This document shows positions 45,080 through 53,966 of a DNA stretch of 64,000 nucleotides, in pieces (the stretch's first letter is position 1; each line of letters opens with the position of its first letter). Below the pieces are notes generated by a model. It was not told the origin of the DNA. It saw nothing but the letters and a program-made list of their open reading frames with translations, and made no database searches. The translations under genes were made by a program, and so were the position numbers. The stretch is from contig DAKJ01000017.1 in NCBI GenBank assembly GCA_002496565.1, positions 328,582-392,581 of the forward strand. Direction: 5' to 3'. This DNA is from Methanosarcina sp. UBA289 (lineage in GTDB: Archaea > Halobacteriota > Methanosarcinia > Methanosarcinales > Methanosarcinaceae).

Positions 45080-46288
45080 ATGAAGAACAGACCTGCCAAA
45101 AATATGATTAGCAAAAAACAGACTTCAAACCTTCCGGAATGGAACCCTCCTGCCCCTTCAACTGTCTATATCAAAATTAAAAACATTCCATACGAGACTT
45201 TCAAAGCACGGCTGAATGAGGGGCTGGTTACCACTGAGCTTGATCAGATTCGATATAGGCTGGAAAGGCGAATCTACTGCTGTGGGGTCTGTTCCAAGTA
45301 TGTTAATGAGTACTGCGTCATTACAAACCGGAAGGTTGAGCCAGGATGGATTTGCAAGGCTTTTGTACCAAAAGAAGAATTCATATACCTTGATATCAGG
45401 CCTGGCTCGGAAATATCCCCAGAGTATAGATATCTTTCGGAAACTGGACTTCGGAAAAACAATCTCGAAGGTGAAACTCCGGAAGAAAGTAACCCGAAAA
45501 GTTCAGAAAGCTTTTACGATGACGGAGTAAATCTTTACAGACAGGGCAGGCTCAGGCTTGCACTTGAGGCTTTTGACACGGTACTTTCTGAAAACCCCAA
45601 AAATTTTCCAGCCCTGTTTCATAAAGGAAATACCTTGTTAAAACTCAAACGCTACGATGAGGCTCTTGAAACATTTAAATGTGCCTCCAGAATAAATCCG
45701 GATCATCCAGGGCTCTGGACCAATATCGGATTTGCATTAGTAAAGCTCGAGCGCTTCAGGCAGGCACTTGAAGCTTTCGAGAAATCTATTTCTCTGAACC
45801 CGGTACAGAAAAATGCCTGGGAAGGAAAAGACACTGTGCTTTTCCGGATGCTCAGATGTGAGGAGAAACTAAAGGAATTCGAAAAAGCCCTGGAAGAGAA
45901 GCCTGATAATGCAAGCATCTGGTTTGAGAAAGGCAAATTACATTTAAAGCTAGGAGAGGTAGAGGAATCCAGAGAAGCTTTTGAAAAAGCCCTTGAGGAA
46001 AGACCTGAAAATGCAGAAGCCTGGCATCTCAGGGGAAAAATCCTTTTTGAAACCGGCTCTGAAAAAGAAGCCCTGCATGCTTTTGAAAAGGCAACTCGGA
46101 AGAAACCAGACTTTCCTGAAGCCTGGTATGAAAAAGGCAGGATTTTCCTGAGACTTAGAAACCCTAAAGGAGCAGAAAATGCGTTTAAAATCGCAGCTGA
46201 CCTGTGGGAAAGCAAGGGACTCAAAGCAAACGCTGAAACTGCCCGTTCAAGGATTAAAAGACTCGCAACAGATAAAGCTGGCTTTTAA
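45080..46288 (+). CDS. Cys-domain plus TPR protein
   Basis: 402 residues. The N-terminal part (about 25-120) has a conserved-looking domain with clustered Cys: RIYCCGVCSKYVNEYCVIT and GWICKAF, which might bind metal. The C-terminal part (about 145-400) holds seven TPR-like units such as YDEALETFKCASRINPDHP and KEALHAFEKATRKKPDFPEA. It is predicted soluble. The ribosome-binding site is weak; ATG 45080 or the ATG at codon 9 (MISKKQT) are both possible. It faces the CPBP gene convergently. The N-terminal domain has no name I recognise. Confidence 0.72.
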   Translation: MKNRPAKNMISKKQTSNLPEWNPPAPSTVYIKIKNIPYETFKARLNEGLVTTELDQIRYRLERRIYCCGVCSKYVNEYCVITNRKVEPGWICKAFVPKEEFIYLDIRPGSEISPEYRYLSETGLRKNNLEGETPEESNPKSSESFYDDGVNLYRQGRLRLALEAFDTVLSENPKNFPALFHKGNTLLKLKRYDEALETFKCASRINPDHPGLWTNIGFALVKLERFRQALEAFEKSISLNPVQKNAWEGKDTVLFRMLRCEEKLKEFEKALEEKPDNASIWFEKGKLHLKLGEVEESREAFEKALEERPENAEAWHLRGKILFETGSEKEALHAFEKATRKKPDFPEAWYEKGRIFLRLRNPKGAENAFKIAADLWESKGLKANAETARSRIKRLATDKAGF

Positions 46289-46324
46289 AACTAACATATA
46301 CTGTTCTTAACAAATATTACTTCA

Positions 46325-47164
46325 TTAACTAACAGTCATTTTTTTTGCCTGTCTTCTATAAGCTCTTATTCCAAATCCAACTAATAAATAAATAATTGAT
46401 GTGATAATTCCAGTGATTGGTGAAATAAGAATTTCTTTTCCTGCTGCAATGCTGATAAAACCTGATATAACTAAGGGATTTATTAGCGAATCCTCTACCA
46501 TATGTAATACAACGCCCGGCCAAATAGAATTTGTTACCCTATAGAGCTCAATAAACATCACCGCCCAACATACCATTGTTATAATAGAAATAATGGAAAA
46601 AATAGTTCGGCTGACAGGTAACACTACTTGCATATCTGTTTCCGGTAAAAAGACCAGGTAATATGGAATATGCCACATTCCCCAAACAACGCCAACCGTG
46701 AGATATATTTTCCAATCATTAAAGTTTAATTTGACGAGCTGTGAAGTTAAATAGCCATACAAAGGAGCCCCATCAAAAACGTCTATAATAAAATTGATTA
46801 ACAGGGTACTGGAAAACAGCAAAATAAAAGGTCTGAGGTCGAATGCTGATAAGTCGATCCATTTTGTCATATCTCCAATAATAAGAACTATCGCTGTTAC
46901 AACAGGAAAAATCAAAGCAGCAATCAAGTACCATTTTATGTTTCCTTTGAAATTCGGCTTGAAATCAATATCACTCCAACTGCCCCTTGAAAAAATGGTG
47001 ATTGCAATTGCAGCCAGCATAGGTAACACCAACCATATTCCCATACCAGTAGAATCGCCTTTGGATTGCTCGGTAAGGAGTGAATCTACAAGAGCCCCTA
47101 TCCACCCACTGAGAATAACAATTACAATAAATATAACAGTATTGCGAAAAAGTTTCTTATTCAT
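46325..47164 (-). CDS. CPBP/Abi-type membrane protein lacking the catalytic EE pair
   Basis: 279 residues with about eight transmembrane helices. The second conserved motif of the CPBP (CAAX-protease-like) family is present as VVWGMWHIPYYLVF, but the first motif, normally EExxWRGYL, reads FDGAPLYGYL. The two glutamates and the arginine are replaced. The rest of the fold (MVCWAVMFIELYRVTNSIWPGVVLHM, with WPGVVLHMVEDS matching motif 3) is typical. The protein may be an inactive homolog with a binding or protective role. GAGAGGT lies four bases before the ATG. Confidence 0.75.
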   Translation of the reverse strand: MNKKLFRNTVIFIVIVILSGWIGALVDSLLTEQSKGDSTGMGIWLVLPMLAAIAITIFSRGSWSDIDFKPNFKGNIKWYLIAALIFPVVTAIVLIIGDMTKWIDLSAFDLRPFILLFSSTLLINFIIDVFDGAPLYGYLTSQLVKLNFNDWKIYLTVGVVWGMWHIPYYLVFLPETDMQVVLPVSRTIFSIISIITMVCWAVMFIELYRVTNSIWPGVVLHMVEDSLINPLVISGFISIAAGKEILISPITGIITSIIYLLVGFGIRAYRRQAKKMTVS

Positions 47165-47903
47165 ACGAACCTCTCTTTAACAAATATTAATAACCTTTAT
47201 TCAAAATATTTTACAACTTAGACTTAAGTCTATTTTTCTTTATAACTAAATTGTCCAAATTTTCAAAATATATCAGATTATTAATAAAAATATCAATTAT
47301 TTATTTTACTGGATTATATGTTTTAGATGAGACTAAGCTGATTTTTAATAATAATACATTTTTTCAACGCCGACAGTAATAATAAACTATCAGGCGACTT
47401 AATGCAAACTTTTGCACTCAAGACCACATTCGTTTTTTACAGCAGATCCTCCAAAACTTATGGGTTTGTAATGGAAATCATTCGTAAAGTATACCATGAG
47501 CAGGACTGACTTAATTATAAGTAATAGAAAGTTGCAATATGTCTGTTAAATAATTAGGTAACTGTTGGTCTTGGATTGGTTTACCAGCATCTTGCTCTCT
47601 CAAACCTAGACAGTGTAAATATTATTAGATTAAATTTTCTGGTTAAGATGGATTTTTTGAACCTCTCAGAGTCCTTACACGAGGCTTATACCACGTACAA
47701 TATTGAAGAATATTAAAGAGGCAATTTCAAAAAAATAAACGAGTCGCAGAAAAATAACAATGAAATTATGAAAATCAAAAACGGGAAATTCTTAGATAAC
47801 ATAAAAAAGGAATTTTTGTATCATAATGGGAAAAAGGAGGCTTTTAAATCCCTTAAGAAAGAAAAAACGCTTAATATTGTCTTCATTTAAGAGGTCTGAC
47901 ACA
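47165..47903. other. 739-base gap before the surface protein
   Basis: No supported gene. A 35-codon ORF at 47402-47509 (MQTFALKTTFVFYSRSS) lacks a ribosome-binding site. The in-frame codons 47826-47903 upstream of the surface protein are treated as noncoding, because the start at 47904 is better supported. Confidence 0.4.
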
Positions 47904-50867
47904 ATGAAATTTCACAATTTCAAAACATATGTGAGACATGGTTTATTTCTCATCTTAATAACTAGTCTGATCGGCATTGCAAATGCAGATACAAATCAAC
48001 TTGTGTATTATAACTGGTCTGCAGATACCGGAGATATTATAATTGACAATTCGGGACACGGGAACAACGGTATAAATAATGGTAGTACAACCTTTATTCT
48101 GCCAACTGGACAAATAGGAAGACACTTTAACGGACAAAACCGGATAACAATAACTAATAATGACGAACTGGCATTTACTGATCCACATATAACTTGTGGA
48201 GTGTTTTTCCGGTACGATTCAAGCAATCCGGCTCGTAATACATACCTCGTTTCTAAGGGAAATACCGCCTTCAGGATCAGTATTGACCATACGAATTCCT
48301 TGCTTACATATGAGATTTATGCAGACGGCCAGTCCATCCACGGCTCGAGTACAACTCGCATACAACCTGATAAAGATTATGAAGCTATCGTAACATACGA
48401 TGGTGATCATGCTCAACTGTACATCAATGGACTTGCTAATGGAGAAGGCGTGGATCATACGGCTGCGACTCTAGGCCCGAGCTATATCACGGAAAACTGG
48501 ACGATAGGCTCATCTTCTGATGCTACGTACGGGCTAAACGGGGCAGTATATGCTTTTTATGTGTATAACAGGACATTGAACTCGTCCGAAATCTTAGATT
48601 TATATGCGAGAGATCTCCATAGTATAAAGAACTTAAGTAAACCCGGAGGTATTGCTTTATCTTGGGATGACTCAGGGCATATTCAATCATGTTATCAATA
48701 TTTACCAATCTTCCAGAAATATAGTGCCACGTGCACTATTAATGTAAATAATATAAATACCCGAAGACAGTCTGAAATCGAATTAAAAGAACTGAAGGAA
48801 CTGCATGAGGCCGGATGGGAAGTAGCTTTGCATGGATATAATCACGCAGACTCGGTTGGATTTCTAAATAGTAACACTCCTGAAATGTGGCTAGACCAGG
48901 AAATATTACCGAATATCGTAGAAATCACCCGTTACGGCTATACGGTTTGTACCCTCGCATACCCCTATTCAAGTAGAAATGCAGTTACTGATGCAGCAGT
49001 AGCCCCATACTTCCGGACACTCCGAACGAGAGCTCCCACAATAATAAATGGAAATATAAATGAAACAACCCTGGCCTATTACAATTGGGATGATACTCAA
49101 CTTCTGTATGGGATTGAAATCGACGACCAGTCAATTGGTGCCAACCTGCCGTCTATAGAACATGGAATCGATTACGCAATAAAAACAGGGAGCGTACTTG
49201 TGTTATTCGGGCATGCAATTACTCCAAATGTTACCGGGCCGTACCAGACTTCAACCTCAAGACTGGATTCGATTCTAAACTATACCTGTCAGAATGGAGG
49301 TGAATTTTATCGTATGGGAGAGCTTGGCAATTCGTCCTGGAAACAAGTCCCCAGATTCTCAAAGGTCACTGCAAACTACACGGTTTCCCGAAATAGTGTA
49401 TTTGTCGGAGAAAACGTGACATTTATGGATTACAGTATCAACCAGGACACTGAAATGCTTGACTTTGATGACGGTTCGCCTGTGAGCAGTACTGCAAATG
49501 TTGTTCACACATATGCAACGCCAGGAGTTTATAAGGTTAATCTAACGGTAGCAAATGAAGTTTCGAGCGATTCGATGATTCAAACAATTACGGTTATCCA
49601 TGCGACACCTCCATCTGCTGATTTCACCAGTAATTGTACGGAAGGACATCGGCCACTATGTATAGCGTTCACGGACACATCAACCGGACTTCCAGAGTCC
49701 TGGTCCTGGGATTTTGGGGATGAAAATAAGTCATCAGCCCAGAATCCGGTACATGAATACTCGAAGGCTGGAAATTACTCTGTTAAATTAACCGTAGAAA
49801 ATAGCAAAGGATCAAATTCGATTGAAAAACAAAATTATATAACAGTATCGACAAAAACTCCTTTGTCTAATTTCCGCTCGAATATAACAAGTGGAAATAT
49901 CCCGTTAACTGTTAAGTTTAATGATACTAGCACCGGGTCTCCAGCCTCATGGAACTGGGACTTTGGAGATAGAACGAGTTCGACTGAGCAGAACCCAACA
50001 CATACTTATTTTTCAGCAGGAACCTATAAAGTCACTCTGGTAGTGAGCAACGCCGACGGAAACACTTCAAAAACAGCTACAATAACCGCACTTGAGAACA
50101 ATGACTCAAGCAGCGGAAGCGGTGATTCAAGCGGCGAAAGCGGCGGTTCAGGTGGAGGAGGCACCCACAGCAGTGGTGGTAGCGGTGGAGGCGGAGCAGG
50201 CGGTTCTCCTGAGCCTGCAAAGAATGTAAAAGTAAAAGAACTTTCGCAGACTTACATAAAAAGCGGAACCCCTGTAAAATTTGATTTCCCAAAGAATGCC
50301 ACTGCTATTGTTTATTTGAGCTTTGATTCAAAGAAGACGACTGGCAAGACAACAACGGTTGTTGAGATGCTGAAAGGCAAATCTACGCTTACGCCGGACG
50401 CTCCCGAAGGAGAGGTTTACAATTACCTCAATATCTGGGCTGGAAATGGCGGATACGGAACAGATAAGAGCATCGAAAACGCGGTTGTATGTTTCAAAGT
50501 TGAAAAATCATGGATCCGGGATAAAAGCATTGACCAGACTTCAATCAGCCTTAACAGGTACAGTGATAAGAAATGGAATAAACTTCCAGTCACCCTGTTA
50601 AAGGAAGACAATAAATACCTGTATTTCACAGCCGAAACCCCAGGATTCTCTCCTTTTGCAATAACAAGCAAGCTTACGGGAAAAGAAAATGTAGTTGAGA
50701 TACTGCCTGAACCCAAAACAGAAGATACAGAAAGTGATACTCAAGATATGGCAGCCAATATTGAACAGAATTCTGAGAAGAAGGAAAAAACTAATGAGAT
50801 GCCTGGATTTGAAGTAATTTACTGTATTATCGGGCTGCTTGGAGCATTCCTATATAAAAGGAGATAA
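47904..50867 (+). CDS. Surface polysaccharide deacetylase with PKD domains and PGF sorting signal
   Basis: 987 residues in a modular order. A signal peptide (LFLILITSLIGIANA) is followed by a LamG/concanavalin-like domain (about 30-230; GINNGSTTFILPTGQIGRHF, YAFYVYNRTLNSSEILDL). A NodB-like deacetylase comes next (about 235-470; IALSWDDSG and VALHGYNHAD hold candidate metal ligands). Two or three PKD domains follow (SWSWDFGDENKSSAQNPVHE, SWNWDFGDRTSSTEQNPTH), then a Gly/Ser linker. A PGF-pre-PGF domain (KELSQTYIKSGTPVKFDFP) ends with EMPGFEVIYCIIGLLGAFLY plus a basic tail, the archaeosortase-type C-terminal signal. ATG 47904 has GAGGT eight bases upstream; the frame continues to 47826 without one. 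It probably acts on cell-surface polysaccharide. Confidence 0.85.
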   Translation: MKFHNFKTYVRHGLFLILITSLIGIANADTNQLVYYNWSADTGDIIIDNSGHGNNGINNGSTTFILPTGQIGRHFNGQNRITITNNDELAFTDPHITCGVFFRYDSSNPARNTYLVSKGNTAFRISIDHTNSLLTYEIYADGQSIHGSSTTRIQPDKDYEAIVTYDGDHAQLYINGLANGEGVDHTAATLGPSYITENWTIGSSSDATYGLNGAVYAFYVYNRTLNSSEILDLYARDLHSIKNLSKPGGIALSWDDSGHIQSCYQYLPIFQKYSATCTINVNNINTRRQSEIELKELKELHEAGWEVALHGYNHADSVGFLNSNTPEMWLDQEILPNIVEITRYGYTVCTLAYPYSSRNAVTDAAVAPYFRTLRTRAPTIINGNINETTLAYYNWDDTQLLYGIEIDDQSIGANLPSIEHGIDYAIKTGSVLVLFGHAITPNVTGPYQTSTSRLDSILNYTCQNGGEFYRMGELGNSSWKQVPRFSKVTANYTVSRNSVFVGENVTFMDYSINQDTEMLDFDDGSPVSSTANVVHTYATPGVYKVNLTVANEVSSDSMIQTITVIHATPPSADFTSNCTEGHRPLCIAFTDTSTGLPESWSWDFGDENKSSAQNPVHEYSKAGNYSVKLTVENSKGSNSIEKQNYITVSTKTPLSNFRSNITSGNIPLTVKFNDTSTGSPASWNWDFGDRTSSTEQNPTHTYFSAGTYKVTLVVSNADGNTSKTATITALENNDSSSGSGDSSGESGGSGGGGTHSSGGSGGGGAGGSPEPAKNVKVKELSQTYIKSGTPVKFDFPKNATAIVYLSFDSKKTTGKTTTVVEMLKGKSTLTPDAPEGEVYNYLNIWAGNGGYGTDKSIENAVVCFKVEKSWIRDKSIDQTSISLNRYSDKKWNKLPVTLLKEDNKYLYFTAETPGFSPFAITSKLTGKENVVEILPEPKTEDTESDTQDMAANIEQNSEKKEKTNEMPGFEVIYCIIGLLGAFLYKRR

Positions 50868-50989
50868 ATACTGTTAGATAGTATGGATAACTAATCCTGC
50901 TATCTAATTTTAATTTATTTTAAAATATCAAGGAAAAAGGCTCTTCCTGAAAGCTGTACATTTCTTGAGAAAAACTATTGCTTTTAAAT

Positions 50990-51430
50990 TTATTCAAATA
51001 TTTTAGGCGATTTTTCAGCAGTTTCTTTTCCAGTGATGTGTATGACAAAAGTATTCATAATATTGCCCACGCAATCTGCTCTTTTTTTAGATCTTAGAAT
51101 GTAATTAATCGTAGTTTTATTGGTTTCAATTTCCAATAAGCAATCTGAATTTTTTTCGTTTTGCTCTGTTAAGATTTTGTTAACAGCTTCCGTATACATC
51201 CTCCCAATCCTGGTCAGCTTGTTCTCAAACATTGGCATCTTTAAGCATACGTACAAGTATTTGTTGACCCTTAAAGCCTCTAAAAACTCCCCATTAGGAA
51301 TTCTTTTTATGTGTCTTTGAAGCTTAGTGTTAATTGAGTCTTCAATTGCTTCTCTCGTAAACTCTTCTTCCCTTTCTGCCAGTTCCTGTTTTTTCCCTAT
51401 GGTTTCCGCCAAACTGACTGCATTACTCAT
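50990..51430 (-). CDS. Unknown 146-residue protein
   Basis: No family was recognised. The N-terminal third is a charged amphipathic helix (ETIGKKQELAEREEEFTREA). The middle and end contain RIPNGEFLEALRVNKYLYVC and MYTEAVNKILTEQNEKN, and the C-terminus has TGKETAEKSPKIF. No signal peptide or membrane helix. The ATG follows GGGGTAAGAAGG. The protein is predicted soluble and mostly helical with some strands. It sits between the surface deacetylase and glgP and is co-directional with glgP, about 420 bases downstream. Confidence 0.6.
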   Translation of the reverse strand: MSNAVSLAETIGKKQELAEREEEFTREAIEDSINTKLQRHIKRIPNGEFLEALRVNKYLYVCLKMPMFENKLTRIGRMYTEAVNKILTEQNEKNSDCLLEIETNKTTINYILRSKKRADCVGNIMNTFVIHITGKETAEKSPKIFE

Positions 51431-51689
51431 CCTTCTTACCCCTTATTTCCATCTGTACAATATAATCGTTAAGAATAATAAGAATCCATTTTTATTAAAA
51501 TTCATTTATATTAAGATAAATATAAAAACTGCTGACTTCAATATAAAAGTAGCAGAAAAAGAAGTTCTGAGTAAACGCGGTAACCGAAGTAATGATTTTT
51601 GAGTAAATAGGGTAACCGAAATTGAGATCTGACCTCAAAGAACAAATTAGCCATTTCCTCAGATTGGTAATCCAACGGTATTTTTGGTT

Positions 51690-51790
51690 GCTTATCAGTG
51701 GTCGAAGAACTGTGAGGTAGCCGCGAGCGCTTTCAGATTGGAACGCGTGTCTGTCCCAGGGTTTCCCGATGAAACTGCGCCTGGAATCTA
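51690..51790. other. GC-rich noncoding block, possible repeat-element remnant
   Basis: In an otherwise AT-rich gap (51431-51850) about 100 bases are distinctly GC-rich (gaggtagccgcgagcgctt, cgcgtgtctgtcccagggttt). Stop codons occur in the frames examined, and no ribosome-binding site was seen. It resembles part of a dispersed repeat or a structured RNA rather than a gene. The rest of the gap holds nothing recognised. Confidence 0.4.
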
Positions 51791-51850
51791 AAAAATAATG
51801 AGAAGGATGAAATTCAAAATTATAAATCCCTGTGAGAAATCTTAGTACAT

Positions 51851-53527
51851 TTATAGATAAGCATGTGTAACATAACGCCTCATCATTCTGTGGCTATTGA
51901 AATAATAGGCTATCATGCCTATGGAGTTGTTAATTAGCTTAAACCATTCATCCTTGCGGTCATAGTACATGGGGACTATAATATAATACAGCTTATTGTA
52001 AAGGTCGCTGAGTTCAGCAGCTTTTGCTTCTTCTTCAGAAAGTTTTTCTTCAGGCTGCGGGCCTATTGCCCAGCCAGTCACACCTTCAATCCAACCTTCA
52101 ATCCACCAGCCGTCAAGCACGCTGAAATTCACGACCCCATTGTGAGCAGCCTTCATACCGCTTGTGCCGGAGGCTTCATAGGGACGAATTGGGGTGTTCA
52201 GCCAGATATCGACCCCGGAGACCATTTTTGCGGCCAGGTCCATATCGTAGTTTTCCAGAAAAACAATCTTTATTTCTTCCCTAAGGATTTCTATATCTTT
52301 AAAGATATCCCTGATAAGCTGTTTTCCTGCTTCGTCATGGGGATGGGCTTTGCCTGCAAAGATAAGTTGAATTTTTCCCCGCCTGTTTATTTTTCTGAGC
52401 ATTTCAAGGTTGGACAGAACTAGGGTTGCACGCTTGTATGCAGTCATGCGCCGTGCAAAGCCGATTGTCAGAACTTCATAATCCATGCCTACTCCTGTCC
52501 TTTTGTTTACCTCATCGATAAGGGCCTTTTTTGCGTTCCAGTGTGCTTCCCAGATCTCTGTATCCGGTATTCCATCTATCCTGACCAGAAGTTCAGGCTC
52601 ATTTGCCCAGCCAGGCATGTAGCGGTCATACAGTTTCCTGAAGTAAGGAGAAGTCCAAGTATATGAGTGGACACCGTTTGTTATCGCCTGAATTTTGTAG
52701 CCCGGGAAGAGTTCGCTTGAGATCATGCTGTGCCTCTTTGTGACTCCATTGACATAGTTCGACAGGTTAAGAGCAAAAAGGCTTGTATTAAATCGGTCAG
52801 ATCCTCCGAATCTTCTGAGGATATCTACACTCTTTTTGTCCTGGATGAGGTCTTCTACAAGCCCGTAATCGAATTTGTCGTGTCCTGCTTCCACGGGGGT
52901 ATGTGTGGTAAAAATACAGAGTTCCTTCACTTTCACAGGATCGGTGCCGTTACACTTCAGGAGTTCCAGACCGAGCAGGCTTGAATGACCCTCATTCATA
53001 TGATACTTTCTCACCTTAAAGCCCAGAGCATCAAGCATTCTCACTCCCCCTATTCCAAGTACTATTTCCTGCTTAAGCCTATAGCGCTGATCTCCCCCAT
53101 AGAGAAAATCCGTAATTCTGCGATCTTCCCATTCGTTCTCCTCAACATCGGTATCAAGGAAAATAATGGGTACACAGCCTCCTGTGAGGCTTTTATAATT
53201 ATACAGCCAGGCTCTGACTTTAACGTCTCGGCTTTGAATTTTTACACTTACCTTTTCTGCGAGAAGAGTCATAAAACGAGCAGGGTTCCACTCTTCGGTA
53301 TGTTCTATCTGGTTTCCGGAAGGATCAAGAATTTGCCTGAAATAGCCTTTATTGCTCACCAGTGTTACTGCTACCAGTGGAATGTTCAGGTCCGCAGCCG
53401 ATCTAATAGTATCCCCTGCAAGTATACCTAATCCTCCAGCATAAGTAGGAATTTCATTGCTAAGCCCTATTTCCATAGAAAAGTAAGCAATCTTTTGTCC
53501 TTTTAATACTCCCTGAATTTCATCCAT
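51851..53527 (-). CDS. glgP: Alpha-glucan phosphorylase (short archaeal type)
   Basis: PLP-dependent glycosyltransferase family 35 enzyme that releases glucose 1-phosphate from glycogen or maltodextrins. The 558 residues are typical of the short archaeal/thermophile type. Motifs: IAYFSMEIGLSNEIPTYAGG at the N-terminus, KYHMNEGHSSLLGLEL, the phosphate-site FAGKAHPHDEAGKQLI, and the PLP-lysine segment GTSGMKAAHNGVVNFSVLDG (about K459). The N-terminal allosteric extension of eukaryotic and bacterial glycogen phosphorylases is missing. A perfect 24-base palindrome lies 24 bases upstream of the ATG and overlaps the likely TATA box, so transcription may be controlled by a dimeric regulator. Confidence 0.92.
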   Translation of the reverse strand: MDEIQGVLKGQKIAYFSMEIGLSNEIPTYAGGLGILAGDTIRSAADLNIPLVAVTLVSNKGYFRQILDPSGNQIEHTEEWNPARFMTLLAEKVSVKIQSRDVKVRAWLYNYKSLTGGCVPIIFLDTDVEENEWEDRRITDFLYGGDQRYRLKQEIVLGIGGVRMLDALGFKVRKYHMNEGHSSLLGLELLKCNGTDPVKVKELCIFTTHTPVEAGHDKFDYGLVEDLIQDKKSVDILRRFGGSDRFNTSLFALNLSNYVNGVTKRHSMISSELFPGYKIQAITNGVHSYTWTSPYFRKLYDRYMPGWANEPELLVRIDGIPDTEIWEAHWNAKKALIDEVNKRTGVGMDYEVLTIGFARRMTAYKRATLVLSNLEMLRKINRRGKIQLIFAGKAHPHDEAGKQLIRDIFKDIEILREEIKIVFLENYDMDLAAKMVSGVDIWLNTPIRPYEASGTSGMKAAHNGVVNFSVLDGWWIEGWIEGVTGWAIGPQPEEKLSEEEAKAAELSDLYNKLYYIIVPMYYDRKDEWFKLINNSIGMIAYYFNSHRMMRRYVTHAYL

Positions 53528-53550
53528 GTTCTCAAATTCTCCTCTTTTTA

Positions 53551-53574
53551 TTTTTTATACATATGTATAAAAAA
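53551..53574. promoter_or_regulatory. 24-bp perfect palindrome upstream of glgP
   Basis: The sequence is T6-ATACATATGTAT-A6, identical on both strands. It contains TATA-like sequence (GTATAAAA) on both strands and ends 24 bases from the glgP ATG, so the transcript would be nearly leaderless. It may be an operator over the TATA box. Confidence 0.55.
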
Positions 53575-53966
53575 TATCTCCTCGGTGATATATCAAATTG
53601 ATCAGGAAATCCATTAAAAAATAGGATTAAACAGAATTTATACTTCAGAAAAGAAAAAAGGGTTTATCCAAATCATCAAAAAATGAAACGGGTCTAGAAA
53701 TAGAAATGGTTATTAAGTAAACTGACAACTAGTTTCAATATTACATATATATTTTTCTCTTAGATTTTCTCATCCCCATGTATTCCTTTTCACGGGTTCA
53801 TTAGATAGATCTTTACTTTCAAGTCATAGAGTTCTGATGCATTATGAAACTTAAATCATAAGCTTTTTAATTTATTGGGTACTTGTATGTTTGAGAAGCA
53901 AAAAATGTAAATATGGGAAATACATTTGGAGCTTTCTGTAAGAGATTTTAATTTACGGAGAATTAG
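53575..53966. other. 392-base divergent gap
   Basis: Apart from the palindrome at its left edge, this region contains AT-rich promoter-like DNA for the PAS-GAF gene (tacatatatatttttct near 53742) and nothing coding. Confidence 0.4.
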
